A model generated the notes under the pieces. That model was not told where the DNA came from. It did no database searches and saw nothing but the letters and a program-made list of their open reading frames with translations. From NCBI GenBank assembly GCA_902536765.1, contig CACAYM010000001.1:124001-188000 (forward strand): DNA of 64,000 nucleotides, in the 5' to 3' direction. Both the position numbers and the translations under genes were made by a program. Of the stretch, positions 34,799 through 45,181 are shown piece by piece (position 1 is the stretch's first letter; every line of letters starts with the position of its first letter). This DNA comes from an uncultured Pelagibacteraceae bacterium (GTDB taxonomy: Bacteria; Pseudomonadota; Alphaproteobacteria; Pelagibacterales; Pelagibacteraceae).

Positions 34799-35341
34799 AT
34801 GAAAAATATTGAAGAAATTAACCAAGCAAATGTAAAAAAAATTGCAGCTGAAAAGAAACTTCCAGAGTTCTACACTGGTGATATAGTTAAAGTTGGAGTT
34901 AAAATTACTGAAGGAAAAAGAGATAGAATTCAGTATTTTGAAGGAGTTTGCATTGCTAAAAAAAATAGAGATATAAACTCTTCATTTACTGTGAGAAAAA
35001 TATCTTTTGGTGAAGGAGTAGAAAGAACCTTTGCATTATATAGCCCCATAGTCGACTCGATCAAAGTTGTAAGGTCTGGAAAAGTAAGAAGAGCAAAATT
35101 ATACTATCTAAGAGACAGGACTGGTAAATCTGCAAGGATAGCAGAGAAAATTAGAAAAAAGATAGGTATAGATGTTGAAACAAAACCGGAAACTGTAAAT
35201 CAGGAAAATATTGTGGTTTCTAAAGAGGAGAAAACAGCAGAGAAAGAAGCTCCCTCAACAGAGACAGACAAAAAAGTTGAAAAAAAAACTGAAACTCCAA
35301 AAGCAGAAAGTCCAAAAGAAAATCTAAAAGACAAAAAATAA
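34799..35341 (+). CDS. rplS: 50S ribosomal protein L19 with charged tail
   Basis: The core (about 115 residues) is standard L19: [66 protein letters not shown]. About 60 further residues of Lys, Glu, Thr, Pro and Ala follow (for example [19 protein letters not shown]). The track starts at a TTG (34784); I use the ATG at 34799, giving 180 aa, which matches the family N-terminus MKNIEEINQ. It is followed by leuC after 11 bases. Confidence 0.95.
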   Translation: MKNIEEINQANVKKIAAEKKLPEFYTGDIVKVGVKITEGKRDRIQYFEGVCIAKKNRDINSSFTVRKISFGEGVERTFALYSPIVDSIKVVRSGKVRRAKLYYLRDRTGKSARIAEKIRKKIGIDVETKPETVNQENIVVSKEEKTAEKEAPSTETDKKVEKKTETPKAESPKENLKDKK

Positions 35342-35352
35342 TTTTTTTCTGA

Positions 35353-36756
35353 ATGTCTAAAACTTTATACGATAAAATCTGGGATGATCATCTTGTGCAC
35401 ACACAAGATGATGGAACATCTTTACTTTATGTTGACAGACATTTAGTTCATGAAGTTACTAGCCCGCAAGCATTTGAAGGATTGAGAAACTCTAATAGAA
35501 AAGTAAGACAACCAAATCTAACATTAGCTGTTGCAGATCATAACGTACCAACATCTGATAGATCTAAAGGCATTTCTGATAAAGAGTCAAAACTTCAAGT
35601 AGAAACTTTAGAAAAAAACTGTGAAGAGTTTGGAATAAAGCTTTTTGGAATGAATGATAAAAGACAAGGGATAGTTCATATAATTGGACCTGAGCAAGGA
35701 TTTACACAGCCAGGAAGTATAATTGTTTGTGGAGATAGTCACACAGCAACTCATGGAGCTTTTGGATCTCTAGCTTTTGGTATAGGAACTTCTGAAGTAG
35801 AGCACGTGTTAGCCACACAAACTTTGGTTCAAAAAAAATCAAAAAACTTTCGTATTAAAGTGGATGGAAAGTTGTCTATCGGTGTAACATCTAAAGATGT
35901 TATTCTACAAATAATTGGTAAGATTGGTACCGCAGGTGGAACTGGTTATGTGATTGAGTACGCAGGAAGCCTAATCTCATCTCTAAGTGTGGAGCAAAGA
36001 ATGACAATTTGTAATATGACTATTGAAGGAGGTGCAAGAGCGGGTTTAATCGAGCCAGATGAAAAAATATTTAATTATTTAAATGGCAGACCAATGTCAC
36101 CTAAAAAAGAAAATTGGGATAAAGCATTAGACTATTGGAGTAAATTAAAATCTGATGACGATGCTAATTTTGATAAAGAAGTTACTTTAGATGGAAAAGA
36201 TATTATGCCAATGGTAACATGGGGAACATCTCCACAAGATGTCATATCTATAGATGGAAGGATACCAAATCCAGAAAACGAAGCGGATGAGGATAGAAAA
36301 AATTCAATAGAGAGATCATTAAAATATATGGGTTTAAAACCTGGCACAGCTATAAAGGATGTTAAGATAGATAAAGTTTTTATTGGAAGTTGTACAAACG
36401 GTAGAATTGAGGACCTAAGAGATGCAGCAAAAATAGTTAAGAACAAAAAAGTAGCACAACATGTATATGCTATGGTAGTTCCTGGCTCTGGACTGGTGAA
36501 ACAACAGGCTGAACAAGAAGGTTTAGATAAAGTCTTCAAAGATTCAGGTTTTGATTGGAGAGAACCTGGATGTTCTATGTGCTTAGCGATGAATGCTGAT
36601 AAATTAAAACCTGAAGAAAGATGTGCATCTACTTCAAATAGAAATTTTGAAGGACGTCAAGGTAGAGGCGGGAGGACACATCTTGTTAGTCCTGGAATGG
36701 CTGCAGCAGCAGCAATATCAGGATCTTTAGACGATGTTAGAAAATTTCAAAATTAA
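35353..36756 (+). CDS. leuC: 3-isopropylmalate dehydratase large subunit
   Basis: A 467-aa aconitase-family [4Fe-4S] enzyme of leucine synthesis. [45 protein letters not shown], and the cluster Cys in [12 protein letters not shown] and [10 protein letters not shown] are all seen. The protein works as a heterodimer with LeuD, encoded directly downstream with no gap. The C-terminal [19 protein letters not shown] is typical. Confidence 0.97.
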   Translation: MSKTLYDKIWDDHLVHTQDDGTSLLYVDRHLVHEVTSPQAFEGLRNSNRKVRQPNLTLAVADHNVPTSDRSKGISDKESKLQVETLEKNCEEFGIKLFGMNDKRQGIVHIIGPEQGFTQPGSIIVCGDSHTATHGAFGSLAFGIGTSEVEHVLATQTLVQKKSKNFRIKVDGKLSIGVTSKDVILQIIGKIGTAGGTGYVIEYAGSLISSLSVEQRMTICNMTIEGGARAGLIEPDEKIFNYLNGRPMSPKKENWDKALDYWSKLKSDDDANFDKEVTLDGKDIMPMVTWGTSPQDVISIDGRIPNPENEADEDRKNSIERSLKYMGLKPGTAIKDVKIDKVFIGSCTNGRIEDLRDAAKIVKNKKVAQHVYAMVVPGSGLVKQQAEQEGLDKVFKDSGFDWREPGCSMCLAMNADKLKPEERCASTSNRNFEGRQGRGGRTHLVSPGMAAAAAISGSLDDVRKFQN

Positions 36757-37362
36757 ATGCAAAAATTTAAAACAATAAAAAGTATACCTGCATATCTTCC
36801 AATAGTTAATATTGATACAGATATGATAATTCCAAAGCAGTTTTTAAAAACCATTAAAAGAACAGGTCTTGGAAAAAATTTATTTTATGAAATGAGATAT
36901 AATGAAAAGGGTACACCAATTGACGACTTTATTTTAAATGCTAGTCCATTTAACGACTCTAAGATCTTAATAGCTGGAAAAAACTTTGGTTGTGGGTCTT
37001 CAAGAGAACATGCTCCCTGGGCTTTACTTGATTTCGGAATAACATGCGTTATTAGCTCAAGTTATGCAGATATTTTCTACAATAATTGTTTTAAAAACGG
37101 AATTTTACCAATTGTACTTCCAGAAGCTAAAATAAAAGAACTCTCTGAATACTCAAAAAGAAAAGAAGAGATTATTGTTAACCTTGAAAAACAAAAAATT
37201 ACTTTTGGAAATAATGAGATTGATTTTGAAATAGATCAATTCAAAAAAAAGTGTTTAATTGAAGGACTAGATGATATTGCTCTTTCACTAGAAAAAAATC
37301 CGAAAATTACTGAATTTGAAAAAAAATTATCTTCAAATAGGCCATGGATTTTTAATGATTAA
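36757..37362 (+). CDS. leuD: 3-isopropylmalate dehydratase small subunit
   Basis: A 201-aa swivelling domain partner of Leu[31 protein letters not shown] and [22 protein letters not shown] are the family hallmarks; the latter contacts the substrate carboxylate. The length is normal. The ATG directly follows the leuC stop. Its 3' end overlaps leuB by 8 bases. Confidence 0.97.
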   Translation: MQKFKTIKSIPAYLPIVNIDTDMIIPKQFLKTIKRTGLGKNLFYEMRYNEKGTPIDDFILNASPFNDSKILIAGKNFGCGSSREHAPWALLDFGITCVISSSYADIFYNNCFKNGILPIVLPEAKIKELSEYSKRKEEIIVNLEKQKITFGNNEIDFEIDQFKKKCLIEGLDDIALSLEKNPKITEFEKKLSSNRPWIFND

Positions 37363-38464
37363 AGTTAAGAAAAGAAAAATTTTACTATTACCAGGTGATG
37401 GAATCGGTCCAGAGGTTGTATCAGAGGTAAAAAAAATAATTAATTGGCTTAATAGTAAAAGATCTCTTGATTTTGAAATAGATGAAGATTTAGTTGGAGG
37501 GGCGGCTTATGATAAGCATGGGACCCCAATAACTGATGAGGTATTTTACAAAGCTCTTGAAAGTGAGGCGGTAATTTTGGGTGCAGTGGGCGGGCCTAAA
37601 TGGGATAATTTAGATTTTTCAAAAAAACCTGAGAGAGCTTTATTAAAATTAAGAAAAGAATTAAAATTATTTGCTAACCTTAGACCAGCAATTTGTTTTA
37701 AGCAACTAGTTGATGCCTCGAGCCTTAAACCAGAAATTGTTTCCGGACTTGATATCATGATAGTAAGAGAACTAACAGGTGGTATATATTTTGGAGAGCC
37801 AAGAGGTATTAAACCTATTGATAACGGCGAGAGAAAAGGCGTTAATACTCACACTTATACTTCAAGCGAAATTGCAAGAGTAGCAAGAGTTGCTTTTGAT
37901 TTAGCAAAAAAGAGAAATAATAAAGTTACCTCATGTGAAAAATCAAATGTTATGGAGGCAGGACAATTATGGAGAGAGGAAGTAACAGAAACTCACAAAA
38001 ATGAATTTAAAGAAGTTAAATTAGAACATATGTTGGCAGATAATTGTGCTATGCAATTATTAAGAAATCCAAAGCAATTTGACGTGATTGTAACAGATAA
38101 CTTGTTTGGAGATATACTTTCTGATGAAGCAGCTATGTTAACTGGATCTTTAGGTCTTTTACCATCAGCATCTTTAGGTGCTAAAGATAAAAATGGGAAT
38201 ATTAGATCAATGTATGAACCTGTTCATGGTTCAGCACCAGATATAGCTGGTAAAAATCTTGCAAATCCAATTGCAACAATTTTGAGTTTTTCTATGGCGC
38301 TAAAGTATTCCTTGAATTTAGAAAAAGAAGCTAAGGAAATTGATACTGCAGTGCAAAGCGTTTTAGACATGGGATTAAGAACAAAAGACATATATTCTAA
38401 GGGAAATAAGGAAGTTTCAACAACTGCAATGGGAGATGCAATTATTGCGCAATTGCAAAAATAA
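37355..38464 (+). CDS. leuB: 3-isopropylmalate dehydrogenase
   Basis: A 369-aa NAD-dependent oxidative decarboxylase. [14 protein letters not shown], the substrate segment [41 protein letters not shown] and [20 protein letters not shown] are diagnostic. The track begins at a TTG (37316) that would overlap leuD by 47 bases; I use the ATG at 37355, which gives [16 protein letters not shown] and an 8-base overlap. In related genomes leuB is usually followed by asd; here the DMSP cassette lies between them. Confidence 0.97.
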   Translation: MIKVKKRKILLLPGDGIGPEVVSEVKKIINWLNSKRSLDFEIDEDLVGGAAYDKHGTPITDEVFYKALESEAVILGAVGGPKWDNLDFSKKPERALLKLRKELKLFANLRPAICFKQLVDASSLKPEIVSGLDIMIVRELTGGIYFGEPRGIKPIDNGERKGVNTHTYTSSEIARVARVAFDLAKKRNNKVTSCEKSNVMEAGQLWREEVTETHKNEFKEVKLEHMLADNCAMQLLRNPKQFDVIVTDNLFGDILSDEAAMLTGSLGLLPSASLGAKDKNGNIRSMYEPVHGSAPDIAGKNLANPIATILSFSMALKYSLNLEKEAKEIDTAVQSVLDMGLRTKDIYSKGNKEVSTTAMGDAIIAQLQK

Positions 38465-38497
38465 ATAATTTCACATATTTTATAGTTATTAAAAATT

Positions 38498-40264
38498 ATG
38501 ACTACTTACACAGCACCAATTGAAGATATGATGTTTCTCTATGAAAAGTTGAGAAATAACAAAAACTATAATGAGATTGAAAAGTATAAAGAAATAACTC
38601 CAGATCTAGTAAAAGATATACTGGATGAGGCTGCTAAAATTAATCAAAACATTATTTTACCATTAGCTAAAGCAGGGGATGAGAATCCAGCAGTACTTGA
38701 AAATGGTGTTGTTAGAACACCTCCAGGTTATAAAGAAGCATACAGTAAATTTATTGAAGATGGATGGATGTCTTTATCTTGTGACCCAAAATATGGTGGT
38801 CAAGGGATGCCCAAAACAGTAAGTGCCTTTTTTGATGAAATGCTTTCTTCGGCAAGTTTAGCTTTCAAACTTTATACAGAACTCACATTAGGTGCTTATA
38901 ACTGTATTCGTCACCATGCATCTGAAGATATAAAAAACATGTATTTACCAAAAATGGTTGAAGGAAAATGGAGTGGAACAATGTGCCTTACAGAACCAGT
39001 TTGTGGCACTGATCTTGGAATCCTTAAGACAAAAGCCCATGAACAAGAAGATGGCACTTATAAAATTTCAGGTCAAAAAATATTTATTACATCTGGCGAT
39101 CATGATTTAACTGAAAACATTATACATTTAGTTCTTGCAAGAGCCTCAGACTCACCTCCTGGAACCAAAGGTATTAGTTTATTTCTTGTTCCAAAATATA
39201 TTGTTAAAGAAAACGGATCTATTGGTCCAAAAAATGGTATTTCTACAGGATCGATTGAAAACAAAATGGGAATAAAAGGATCTGCAACTTGTGTTTTAAA
39301 TTTTGATGAAGCAACTGGATATATGATTGGACCAAAAAATAAAGGACTTAATTCAATGTTCACTATGATGAACTTAGAAAGAATAATTGTAGGAATTCAA
39401 GGCTTAGGACTTTCAGAGATTGCTTATCAAAATTCATTAAACTATGCTAAAGAAAGAAAGCAAGGTAAGAGCAATTCTAGCAAGTCTCAAAATGGAAGTG
39501 CAGATTTGATTATAGAACACGCAGATATTAGAAGATCATTACTTAACATGAAATCAATTATTGAGGGTGAACGAGCCTTATGTTTTTGGTTATCACAACA
39601 AACGGAAGTTAGTCTTAATCACAACGAGCCCAAAACAAAACAGGAGGCTTCAGATTTAGTTTCACTAATGACGCCAGTAGTAAAATCCCTATTTTCAGAT
39701 TTAGGAATGGAAATAACAAGTGATGCAATGCAAATACATGGAGGCTATGGTTATACAAAAGATCAGGGTATAGAACAGCTTTATAGAGATAACAGAATTA
39801 CACCAATTTACGAAGGTACCAACTCAGTTCAGGCTATAGATCTAGTTTTTAGAAAACTTATAAATAAAAATGGAGATATTGTTGAAAATTACATCAATAT
39901 TTTAAGAAAAGATATAGAAACAGAAAGTTCAGAATTAAAACCCTACCAAGAAAAATTAAAAATTTATTTAGAAAAACTTATTGATTTTACTGCTTGGATT
40001 AAAGAGAAGATTAAGGACTCAAAAGATGATGCTAATGCTGCATCTAATGATTATTTAAAAGTTCTCGGTTATGTTGCACTAGGTCATTCATGGTTGAAGG
40101 TTTTAGAGGTTAGTTTTAAAGAAGTATCAAATAATAAAAAATTCTATGAAGATAAAATACAAACAGCTAAATTTTATTTTCATAGAGTGCTACCAAGAGT
40201 AGAGAGTCATTATTCTAGTGCAATTTCTGGTAGTGGTTACATAATGGATTTTAAATTTAATTAA
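38498..40264 (+). CDS. dmdC: Acyl-CoA dehydrogenase, DmdC-like (methylmercaptopropionyl-CoA dehydrogenase)
   Basis: A 588-aa FAD enzyme of the long acyl-CoA dehydrogenase class. MCLTEPVCGTDLGILKTKA, KISGQKIFITSGDHDL, and the late IHGGYGYTKDQGIEQLYRDNRITPIYEGTNSVQ hold the FAD and catalytic-base positions; the Glu in IYEGTN is the expected base. The C-terminal extension after the core matches the roughly 590-aa DmdC size. The name rests on length and on its place with a DmdB-like ligase and a DmdA; sequence alone would only say acyl-CoA dehydrogenase. Confidence 0.82.
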   Translation: MTTYTAPIEDMMFLYEKLRNNKNYNEIEKYKEITPDLVKDILDEAAKINQNIILPLAKAGDENPAVLENGVVRTPPGYKEAYSKFIEDGWMSLSCDPKYGGQGMPKTVSAFFDEMLSSASLAFKLYTELTLGAYNCIRHHASEDIKNMYLPKMVEGKWSGTMCLTEPVCGTDLGILKTKAHEQEDGTYKISGQKIFITSGDHDLTENIIHLVLARASDSPPGTKGISLFLVPKYIVKENGSIGPKNGISTGSIENKMGIKGSATCVLNFDEATGYMIGPKNKGLNSMFTMMNLERIIVGIQGLGLSEIAYQNSLNYAKERKQGKSNSSKSQNGSADLIIEHADIRRSLLNMKSIIEGERALCFWLSQQTEVSLNHNEPKTKQEASDLVSLMTPVVKSLFSDLGMEITSDAMQIHGGYGYTKDQGIEQLYRDNRITPIYEGTNSVQAIDLVFRKLINKNGDIVENYINILRKDIETESSELKPYQEKLKIYLEKLIDFTAWIKEKIKDSKDDANAASNDYLKVLGYVALGHSWLKVLEVSFKEVSNNKKFYEDKIQTAKFYFHRVLPRVESHYSSAISGSGYIMDFKFN

Positions 40265-40267
40265 TTC

Positions 40268-41896
40268 ATGAATCATTACGAGACAAATCTTGATAAAAAC
40301 AAGGCCAACCATGTACCTTTGACCCCTCTTACATTTTTAAATAGAGCGAAAGATATTTATCCAAATTATCAAGCAATTATATATGAAGATAGAAAATATA
40401 CCTGGATGCAGGTTTATAAAAGATGCCTTAAATTTGCAAGCGCATTAGAAAAAATAGGAATTAAAAAAGGAGACACAGTTTCATTCTTAGCTTTTAACAC
40501 TCCTGAGATTTTCGAAGCACATTATTCAGTCCCAATGACTGGTGCAATTCTTAATACAATTAATATTCGTTTAGATGCTAAAACAATTGCATATATTTTA
40601 GAACACAGTGAAGCTAAAGTATTAGTTGTTGATAGACAATTACATATAGAAGTTAAAAAAGCTTTATCCACTTTGAATAAAAAAATTACCATAATCGATA
40701 TACATGATAAATATGCTGATCAATCTAAGTTAGAAAAAATTGGTGATCTAGAATATGAGGAATTCCTTAATTCTGGAGACGAAAATTATAAGTGGAGAAT
40801 GCCGGACGATGAGTGGGAAGCAATTACACTTAGTTATACTTCAGGGACAACAGGAAACCCTAAAGGAGTAGTTTATCATCATAGAGGTTCATATTTAATG
40901 TCAACAGGAAGCGCTACGGCATGGAATATGCCAAACAGATTAAATTTTTTAACTATTGTTCCTATGTTTCATTGTAATGGATGGTGTTATCCATGGACTG
41001 TACCAATGTTAAATGGAAGAACAATTTGTTTAAGAAATATTGATGTCAAAAAAATATTTGAATTAATAGATAAATATAATGTAACTCACTTCGGTGGTGC
41101 TCCTATAGTTTTAAATATGATAACAGGTGCTCCAGAATCAGACAGAAAAAAATTGAAAAACAAAGTTTATGTACTCACTGCAGGCGCACCACCTCCAAGC
41201 ATAATTTTCAAAAAAATGAAAAGTTTGGGTTTTGAGGTTATGCATGTTTATGGTCTAACTGAAACCTATGGTCATGTAACACAATGTGCTTGGAATGATG
41301 ACTGGAATGCATTTGAAGAAGAAAAACAAAACGAGATAAAAGCAAGACAAGGAGTAAGATATCCAAACACTGAAGGTGTTACAATTATGGATCCTGAAAC
41401 CATGAAAGAAGTTCCAAGAGATGGAAAAACTATTGGAGAAATAATGATAAGAGGAAATGTTGTTATGAAAGGGTATTTTAAAGATAAAGATGCAACTGAT
41501 AAAGCAATGAAAGATGGTTGGTTTCATTCAGGGGATTTAGCTGTAATGCACCCAGATGGTTATATTAAAATACAAGATAGATCAAAAGATATCATTATTT
41601 CTGGTGGTGAAAATATTTCATCTATAGAAATTGAAAATACATTAGCTAAACATCCCTCTGTATCAATTGCTGCTGTTGTAGCAAAACCAGACGAAAAATG
41701 GGGCGAAGTACCGTGTGCATTTATAGAAGCTGTAAAAGATAAACCAACGACAGAAAAAGAATTAATTGATTTTTGCAAGGAAACACTGGCAAAATTTAAA
41801 GTTCCAAAAAAAATTGAGTTTTGTGAATTACCAAAAACATCAACAGGAAAAATCCAAAAATTCGAATTAAGAAAAAAGGCCAAGGAGCTAAACTGA
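40268..41896 (+). CDS. dmdB: Acyl-CoA synthetase, DmdB-like (methylmercaptopropionate-CoA ligase)
   Basis: A 542-aa adenylate-forming enzyme. LSYTSGTTGNPKGVVYHHRG, the VYGLTETYGHV motif, GWFHSGDLAVMHPDGYIKIQDR and the catalytic Lys in KTSTGKIQKFELRKKA are present. In a DMSP demethylator DmdB activates 3-methylmercaptopropionate to its CoA ester. It starts 3 bases after the dehydrogenase gene and is followed by the alpha/beta hydrolase. Specificity is inferred from context; medium-chain fatty acids are alternative substrates. Confidence 0.83.
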   Translation: MNHYETNLDKNKANHVPLTPLTFLNRAKDIYPNYQAIIYEDRKYTWMQVYKRCLKFASALEKIGIKKGDTVSFLAFNTPEIFEAHYSVPMTGAILNTINIRLDAKTIAYILEHSEAKVLVVDRQLHIEVKKALSTLNKKITIIDIHDKYADQSKLEKIGDLEYEEFLNSGDENYKWRMPDDEWEAITLSYTSGTTGNPKGVVYHHRGSYLMSTGSATAWNMPNRLNFLTIVPMFHCNGWCYPWTVPMLNGRTICLRNIDVKKIFELIDKYNVTHFGGAPIVLNMITGAPESDRKKLKNKVYVLTAGAPPPSIIFKKMKSLGFEVMHVYGLTETYGHVTQCAWNDDWNAFEEEKQNEIKARQGVRYPNTEGVTIMDPETMKEVPRDGKTIGEIMIRGNVVMKGYFKDKDATDKAMKDGWFHSGDLAVMHPDGYIKIQDRSKDIIISGGENISSIEIENTLAKHPSVSIAAVVAKPDEKWGEVPCAFIEAVKDKPTTEKELIDFCKETLAKFKVPKKIEFCELPKTSTGKIQKFELRKKAKELN

Positions 41897-41919
41897 ATTT
41901 AGAGGTAGACAATAAAAAT

Positions 41920-42669
41920 GTGTTTATCTCTACAGGAGGTATGGATGTTGACAAGTCTAAACCGACAATACTTTTGATGCATGGAAGTGGATTGACACAT
42001 ATCGTTTGGTCTCTTCACGAACAATTTTATGCTTCTCATGGATTTAATGTTTTATCAGTTGATTTACCCGGCCATGGAAACTCAGATGGCCCAGCTATAA
42101 AATCAATCGAAGAAATATCCGATTGGGTTGCAGATTTAATTAATAAATTGAGGTTAGAAAAAGTAAATTTTATCGGTCATTCTCAAGGCTGCCTAATTGG
42201 AATAGAATTTGCATCAAAATATCCTTATTTAATAAATAAATTAGTTCTTGTTGCAGGTTCTTATATGCTACCAGTAAATCAGGATTTGTTAGATTTAGCA
42301 GAAGCGGGAGATGATAAAGCTATTCATTTAATGATGAAATGGGGATATGAAGGGTCAAAAGCCTTCATTGGAGGAAATCCAGTAAAAAAAATTATTAATT
42401 CAACACGTGAAATCCGAGAAATTTTGTCTGTAGACTTAACTGCCTGTAACAACTATAAAGCCGGAAAAGAATCTCTTGATAAAATAGAATGCCCGACTCT
42501 ATGTATATTTGGAGATTTGGACAAAATGGTGCCTCTCAAAGTAGGAAATAAAATGGCTGAAACTATAAAAAATTCACAAGTAAAAGTAATACAAAACTGT
42601 GGTCATATGATTATTTATGAGAAAGCTTTTGAGATGAGAAAACTAGTTAAAGAATTTTTATTGAATTAA
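41920..42669 (+). CDS. Alpha/beta hydrolase in the DMSP cassette
   Basis: About 249 aa, soluble. [19 protein letters not shown], the nucleophile in [15 protein letters not shown] (GHSQG), the Asp in [10 protein letters not shown] and His in [10 protein letters not shown] form the triad. The start is uncertain: the frame stays open upstream to just past the dmdB stop, and the residues there ([15 protein letters not shown]) look like the normal first strand of this family. A CTG at 41893 preceded by AAGGAG at 41882 would include them. The TAA overlaps the dmdA ATG. Its role in DMSP breakdown, for example as a thioesterase or esterase, is not known to me. Confidence 0.85.
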   Translation: MFISTGGMDVDKSKPTILLMHGSGLTHIVWSLHEQFYASHGFNVLSVDLPGHGNSDGPAIKSIEEISDWVADLINKLRLEKVNFIGHSQGCLIGIEFASKYPYLINKLVLVAGSYMLPVNQDLLDLAEAGDDKAIHLMMKWGYEGSKAFIGGNPVKKIINSTREIREILSVDLTACNNYKAGKESLDKIECPTLCIFGDLDKMVPLKVGNKMAETIKNSQVKVIQNCGHMIIYEKAFEMRKLVKEFLLN

Positions 42670-43778
42670 TGAGTAATTTTTATATTGCAAAATCAAGAAG
42701 GCTTAGAGGAACAAAATACACCTCAAGAGTTGAGAAACAAGGCGTAACTCATTACACAGTCTATAATCATATGCTTTTACCAGCAGCATTTGGACCACTC
42801 GATGAATTATATCATCATCTTAAAGAACATGTTCAGGTTTGGGACGCTGCAGTACAAAGACAGCTTGAAATTTCGGGGAAAGACTCAGCTAAACTTGTGC
42901 AACTAATGACTTGTAGAGATTTGTCAAAATCAAAAGTCGGCAGATGTTATTATTGTCCAATAATTGATGACAACGCAGGACTAATTAATGATCCTGTGGT
43001 TTTAAAACTTTCGGATACACGTTGGTGGATATCATTATCAGATTCTGATGTTGGGCTATTTGCAAAAGGACTTGCAATAGGAAGAAATTTTGATGTTAAA
43101 ATTTCAGAGCCTGATGTAGATATATTTTCAGTTCAGGGGCCAAAATCATTTAAATTAATGGAAAAAGTTCTAGGTCCTAAAATTACTCAATTAAAGTTTT
43201 TCGGTTTTGATTACTTTGAATTTGGTGGAGCAAAACATCTTATTGCTAGATCAGGATGGTCTAAACAAGGTGGTTACGAAGTCTATATGGAGCATACTGA
43301 AGCTGGATTAGCTTTATATGATAAATTATTTGAGGTTGGTGATGAATTTAATTTGAAACCAGGATGCCCAAACTTAATTGAAAGGATAGAAAGTTCGTTG
43401 TTATCTTACGGAAATGATATGGATTTAGGCGATAACCCATATGAATGTGGATTTGATAATTATATTAATCTTGATAACGATATTGAATTTTTAGGAAAAG
43501 AAGCACTTAAGAGAATAAGATCTGAGGGTGTTAAGAAAAAACTAATGGGAGTAAAACTTGATATTGACAATATTTCCGTTACTGGATCAATGAATTTGTA
43601 TGATAGTAAAAATGAACTAATTGGTGAACTTAGGTCAGGATCATATAATCCAATGTTTAAACAAGCAATTGGTATAGCTATGATCAAAAAACCCTACTTT
43701 AAACAATCTCAAGAATTTAAGGTTAATATAAACGGCAAAAATGTAAGCGGAAAAGTTTGCGATTTACCTTTCATTTAG
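42669..43778 (+). CDS. dmdA: Dimethylsulfoniopropionate demethylase DmdA
   Basis: A 369-aa GcvT-fold enzyme moving a methyl group from DMSP to tetrahydrofolate, giving 3-methylmercaptopropionate. [73 protein letters not shown] and [17 protein letters not shown] closely resemble what I recall of the Pelagibacter DmdA, distinct from the glycine-cleavage T protein. It lies last in the cassette, after dmdC- and dmdB-like genes and the hydrolase. folD elsewhere in the window could help process the methyl group. A non-DMSP GcvT-like paralogue is the alternative, but I think it unlikely. Confidence 0.92.
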   Translation: MSNFYIAKSRRLRGTKYTSRVEKQGVTHYTVYNHMLLPAAFGPLDELYHHLKEHVQVWDAAVQRQLEISGKDSAKLVQLMTCRDLSKSKVGRCYYCPIIDDNAGLINDPVVLKLSDTRWWISLSDSDVGLFAKGLAIGRNFDVKISEPDVDIFSVQGPKSFKLMEKVLGPKITQLKFFGFDYFEFGGAKHLIARSGWSKQGGYEVYMEHTEAGLALYDKLFEVGDEFNLKPGCPNLIERIESSLLSYGNDMDLGDNPYECGFDNYINLDNDIEFLGKEALKRIRSEGVKKKLMGVKLDIDNISVTGSMNLYDSKNELIGELRSGSYNPMFKQAIGIAMIKKPYFKQSQEFKVNINGKNVSGKVCDLPFI

Positions 43779-43799
43779 TATAAATTCAAAAAATATACT

Positions 43800-44798
43800 A
43801 TGAATATTGCAATCGTCGGAGCAACCGGAAATGTAGGAAGAAAAATCCTTGAGGTTTTAGAAAAAAAAAATTTTAGGGTTGATAATTTATATTTATTAGC
43901 TTCAACAAAAAGTTTGGGATCATCTTTAAATTTTAAAGGCAAAGATATTAAAATTGAACTACTAGAAAATTTTGATTTTTCAAAAGTTGATTTAACTTTC
44001 TTCTCTGCTGGAGGAAAAATTTCAGAAAAGTTTGCCCCAAAAGCTGCTAAAAATTCTATAGTAGTTGATAATTCAAGTTTTTTTAGGATGGACCCAGAGG
44101 TTCCACTAATAGTTCCACAAGTTAATCCTAATGACATGAAGAATATACCTAAAAATATAATTGCTAATCCCAATTGTTCTACCGCTCAGCTGGTTATAGT
44201 TCTGAAGCCGCTTCATGATTTATTTAAAATAAAAAGAGTTGTTGTATCTACATATCAATCAACTTCCGGCGCAGGAAAAGCTCCTATGGATGAAATGGTT
44301 GAACAATCAATGGCTATAATAAATAATAAAAAATTTTCTTCAGAAAATTTTACTAAACAAATAGCTTTTAACGCAATACCTCACATAGATGTTTTTGCAG
44401 AAGATGGATATACAAAAGAAGAATTAAAAATGACACGTGAAACAAAAAAGATTTTGGACGATAAAATTGAACTCACAGCAACATGTGTGAGGATTCCAGT
44501 AAAAGTTTCTCATGCCGAATCTGTTAATATTGAATTTGAAAAACCTTTTACCGTAAAAAAGATAAGTGAAACTTTGAATAACTCACCAGGTTGTAAAGTT
44601 TTTGATAAAAGAGAAAATGCAGGTTATATCACCCCCATAGATGCAGAGGGTAAAAACGAGACTTTTATCTCAAGAATTAGAGAAGATAATTCAAAAAATA
44701 ATTCTTTGAATTTATGGATTGTTTCAGATAATTTATTAAGAGGTGCGGCTCTTAACGCTGTAGAAATTGCAGAAACATACTTTAGGATGGGAAAATGA
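43800..44798 (+). CDS. asd: Aspartate-semialdehyde dehydrogenase
   Basis: A 332-aa NADPH enzyme of the aspartate pathway (lysine, threonine, methionine). NIAIVGATGNVGRKILEVLE is the nucleotide loop; the catalytic Cys is in NPNCSTAQLV, and STYQSTSGAGKAPMDEM and VRIPVKVSHAESVNIEF complete the set. It begins 21 bases after dmdA. Its stop overlaps sdhC by 4 bases, so it may be co-expressed with the TCA genes. Confidence 0.97.
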   Translation: MNIAIVGATGNVGRKILEVLEKKNFRVDNLYLLASTKSLGSSLNFKGKDIKIELLENFDFSKVDLTFFSAGGKISEKFAPKAAKNSIVVDNSSFFRMDPEVPLIVPQVNPNDMKNIPKNIIANPNCSTAQLVIVLKPLHDLFKIKRVVVSTYQSTSGAGKAPMDEMVEQSMAIINNKKFSSENFTKQIAFNAIPHIDVFAEDGYTKEELKMTRETKKILDDKIELTATCVRIPVKVSHAESVNIEFEKPFTVKKISETLNNSPGCKVFDKRENAGYITPIDAEGKNETFISRIREDNSKNNSLNLWIVSDNLLRGAALNAVEIAETYFRMGK

Positions 44799-45181
44799 AA
44801 AATGATAATCCATTGTCACCACATATTCAAATATATAACTGGCATATATCTTCTTTAGTTTCAATTTCGCACCGAATTACAGGAATAATAAATTTTGCAT
44901 CCTTAACTTTGATATGCTTCTGGGTTTCCTATCTGGTTTTAGGAAAAGACAATTATGAACTCATTTTTATATTTCTAAATTCTTTTATTGGGAAATTTTT
45001 AATTTTAGCAATTGTTTGGTCTTTTTCTTTTCAAATATTAAGTGAAATAAGACATTTGTTTTGGGACTACGGTATTGGATTTGAATTAAAAACAGCAAAT
45101 ATTACAGGGTCATTAGTGATAGTTGGTTCATTTACATTAACTCTTATAATCTACATATTAGGAAAAAACTTTTTAATATGA
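44795..45181 (+). CDS. sdhC: Succinate dehydrogenase cytochrome b556 subunit
   Basis: A 128-aa membrane anchor with three helices. The N-terminus NPLSPHIQIYNWHISSLVSISHRITG carries the conserved SxxHRxTG motif; the heme His is expected in EIRHLFWDYGIGFE. With SdhD it binds quinone and heme b in complex II. The start overlaps asd by 4 bases and the stop overlaps sdhD. Confidence 0.95.
   Translation: MKNDNPLSPHIQIYNWHISSLVSISHRITGIINFASLTLICFWVSYLVLGKDNYELIFIFLNSFIGKFLILAIVWSFSFQILSEIRHLFWDYGIGFELKTANITGSLVIVGSFTLTLIIYILGKNFLI

Noticed and set aside
37316-37354. Upstream TTG start for leuB given by the ORF track
   Set aside because: It would overlap leuD by 47 bases and add residues not typical of LeuB; the ATG at 37355 fits the family N-terminus.
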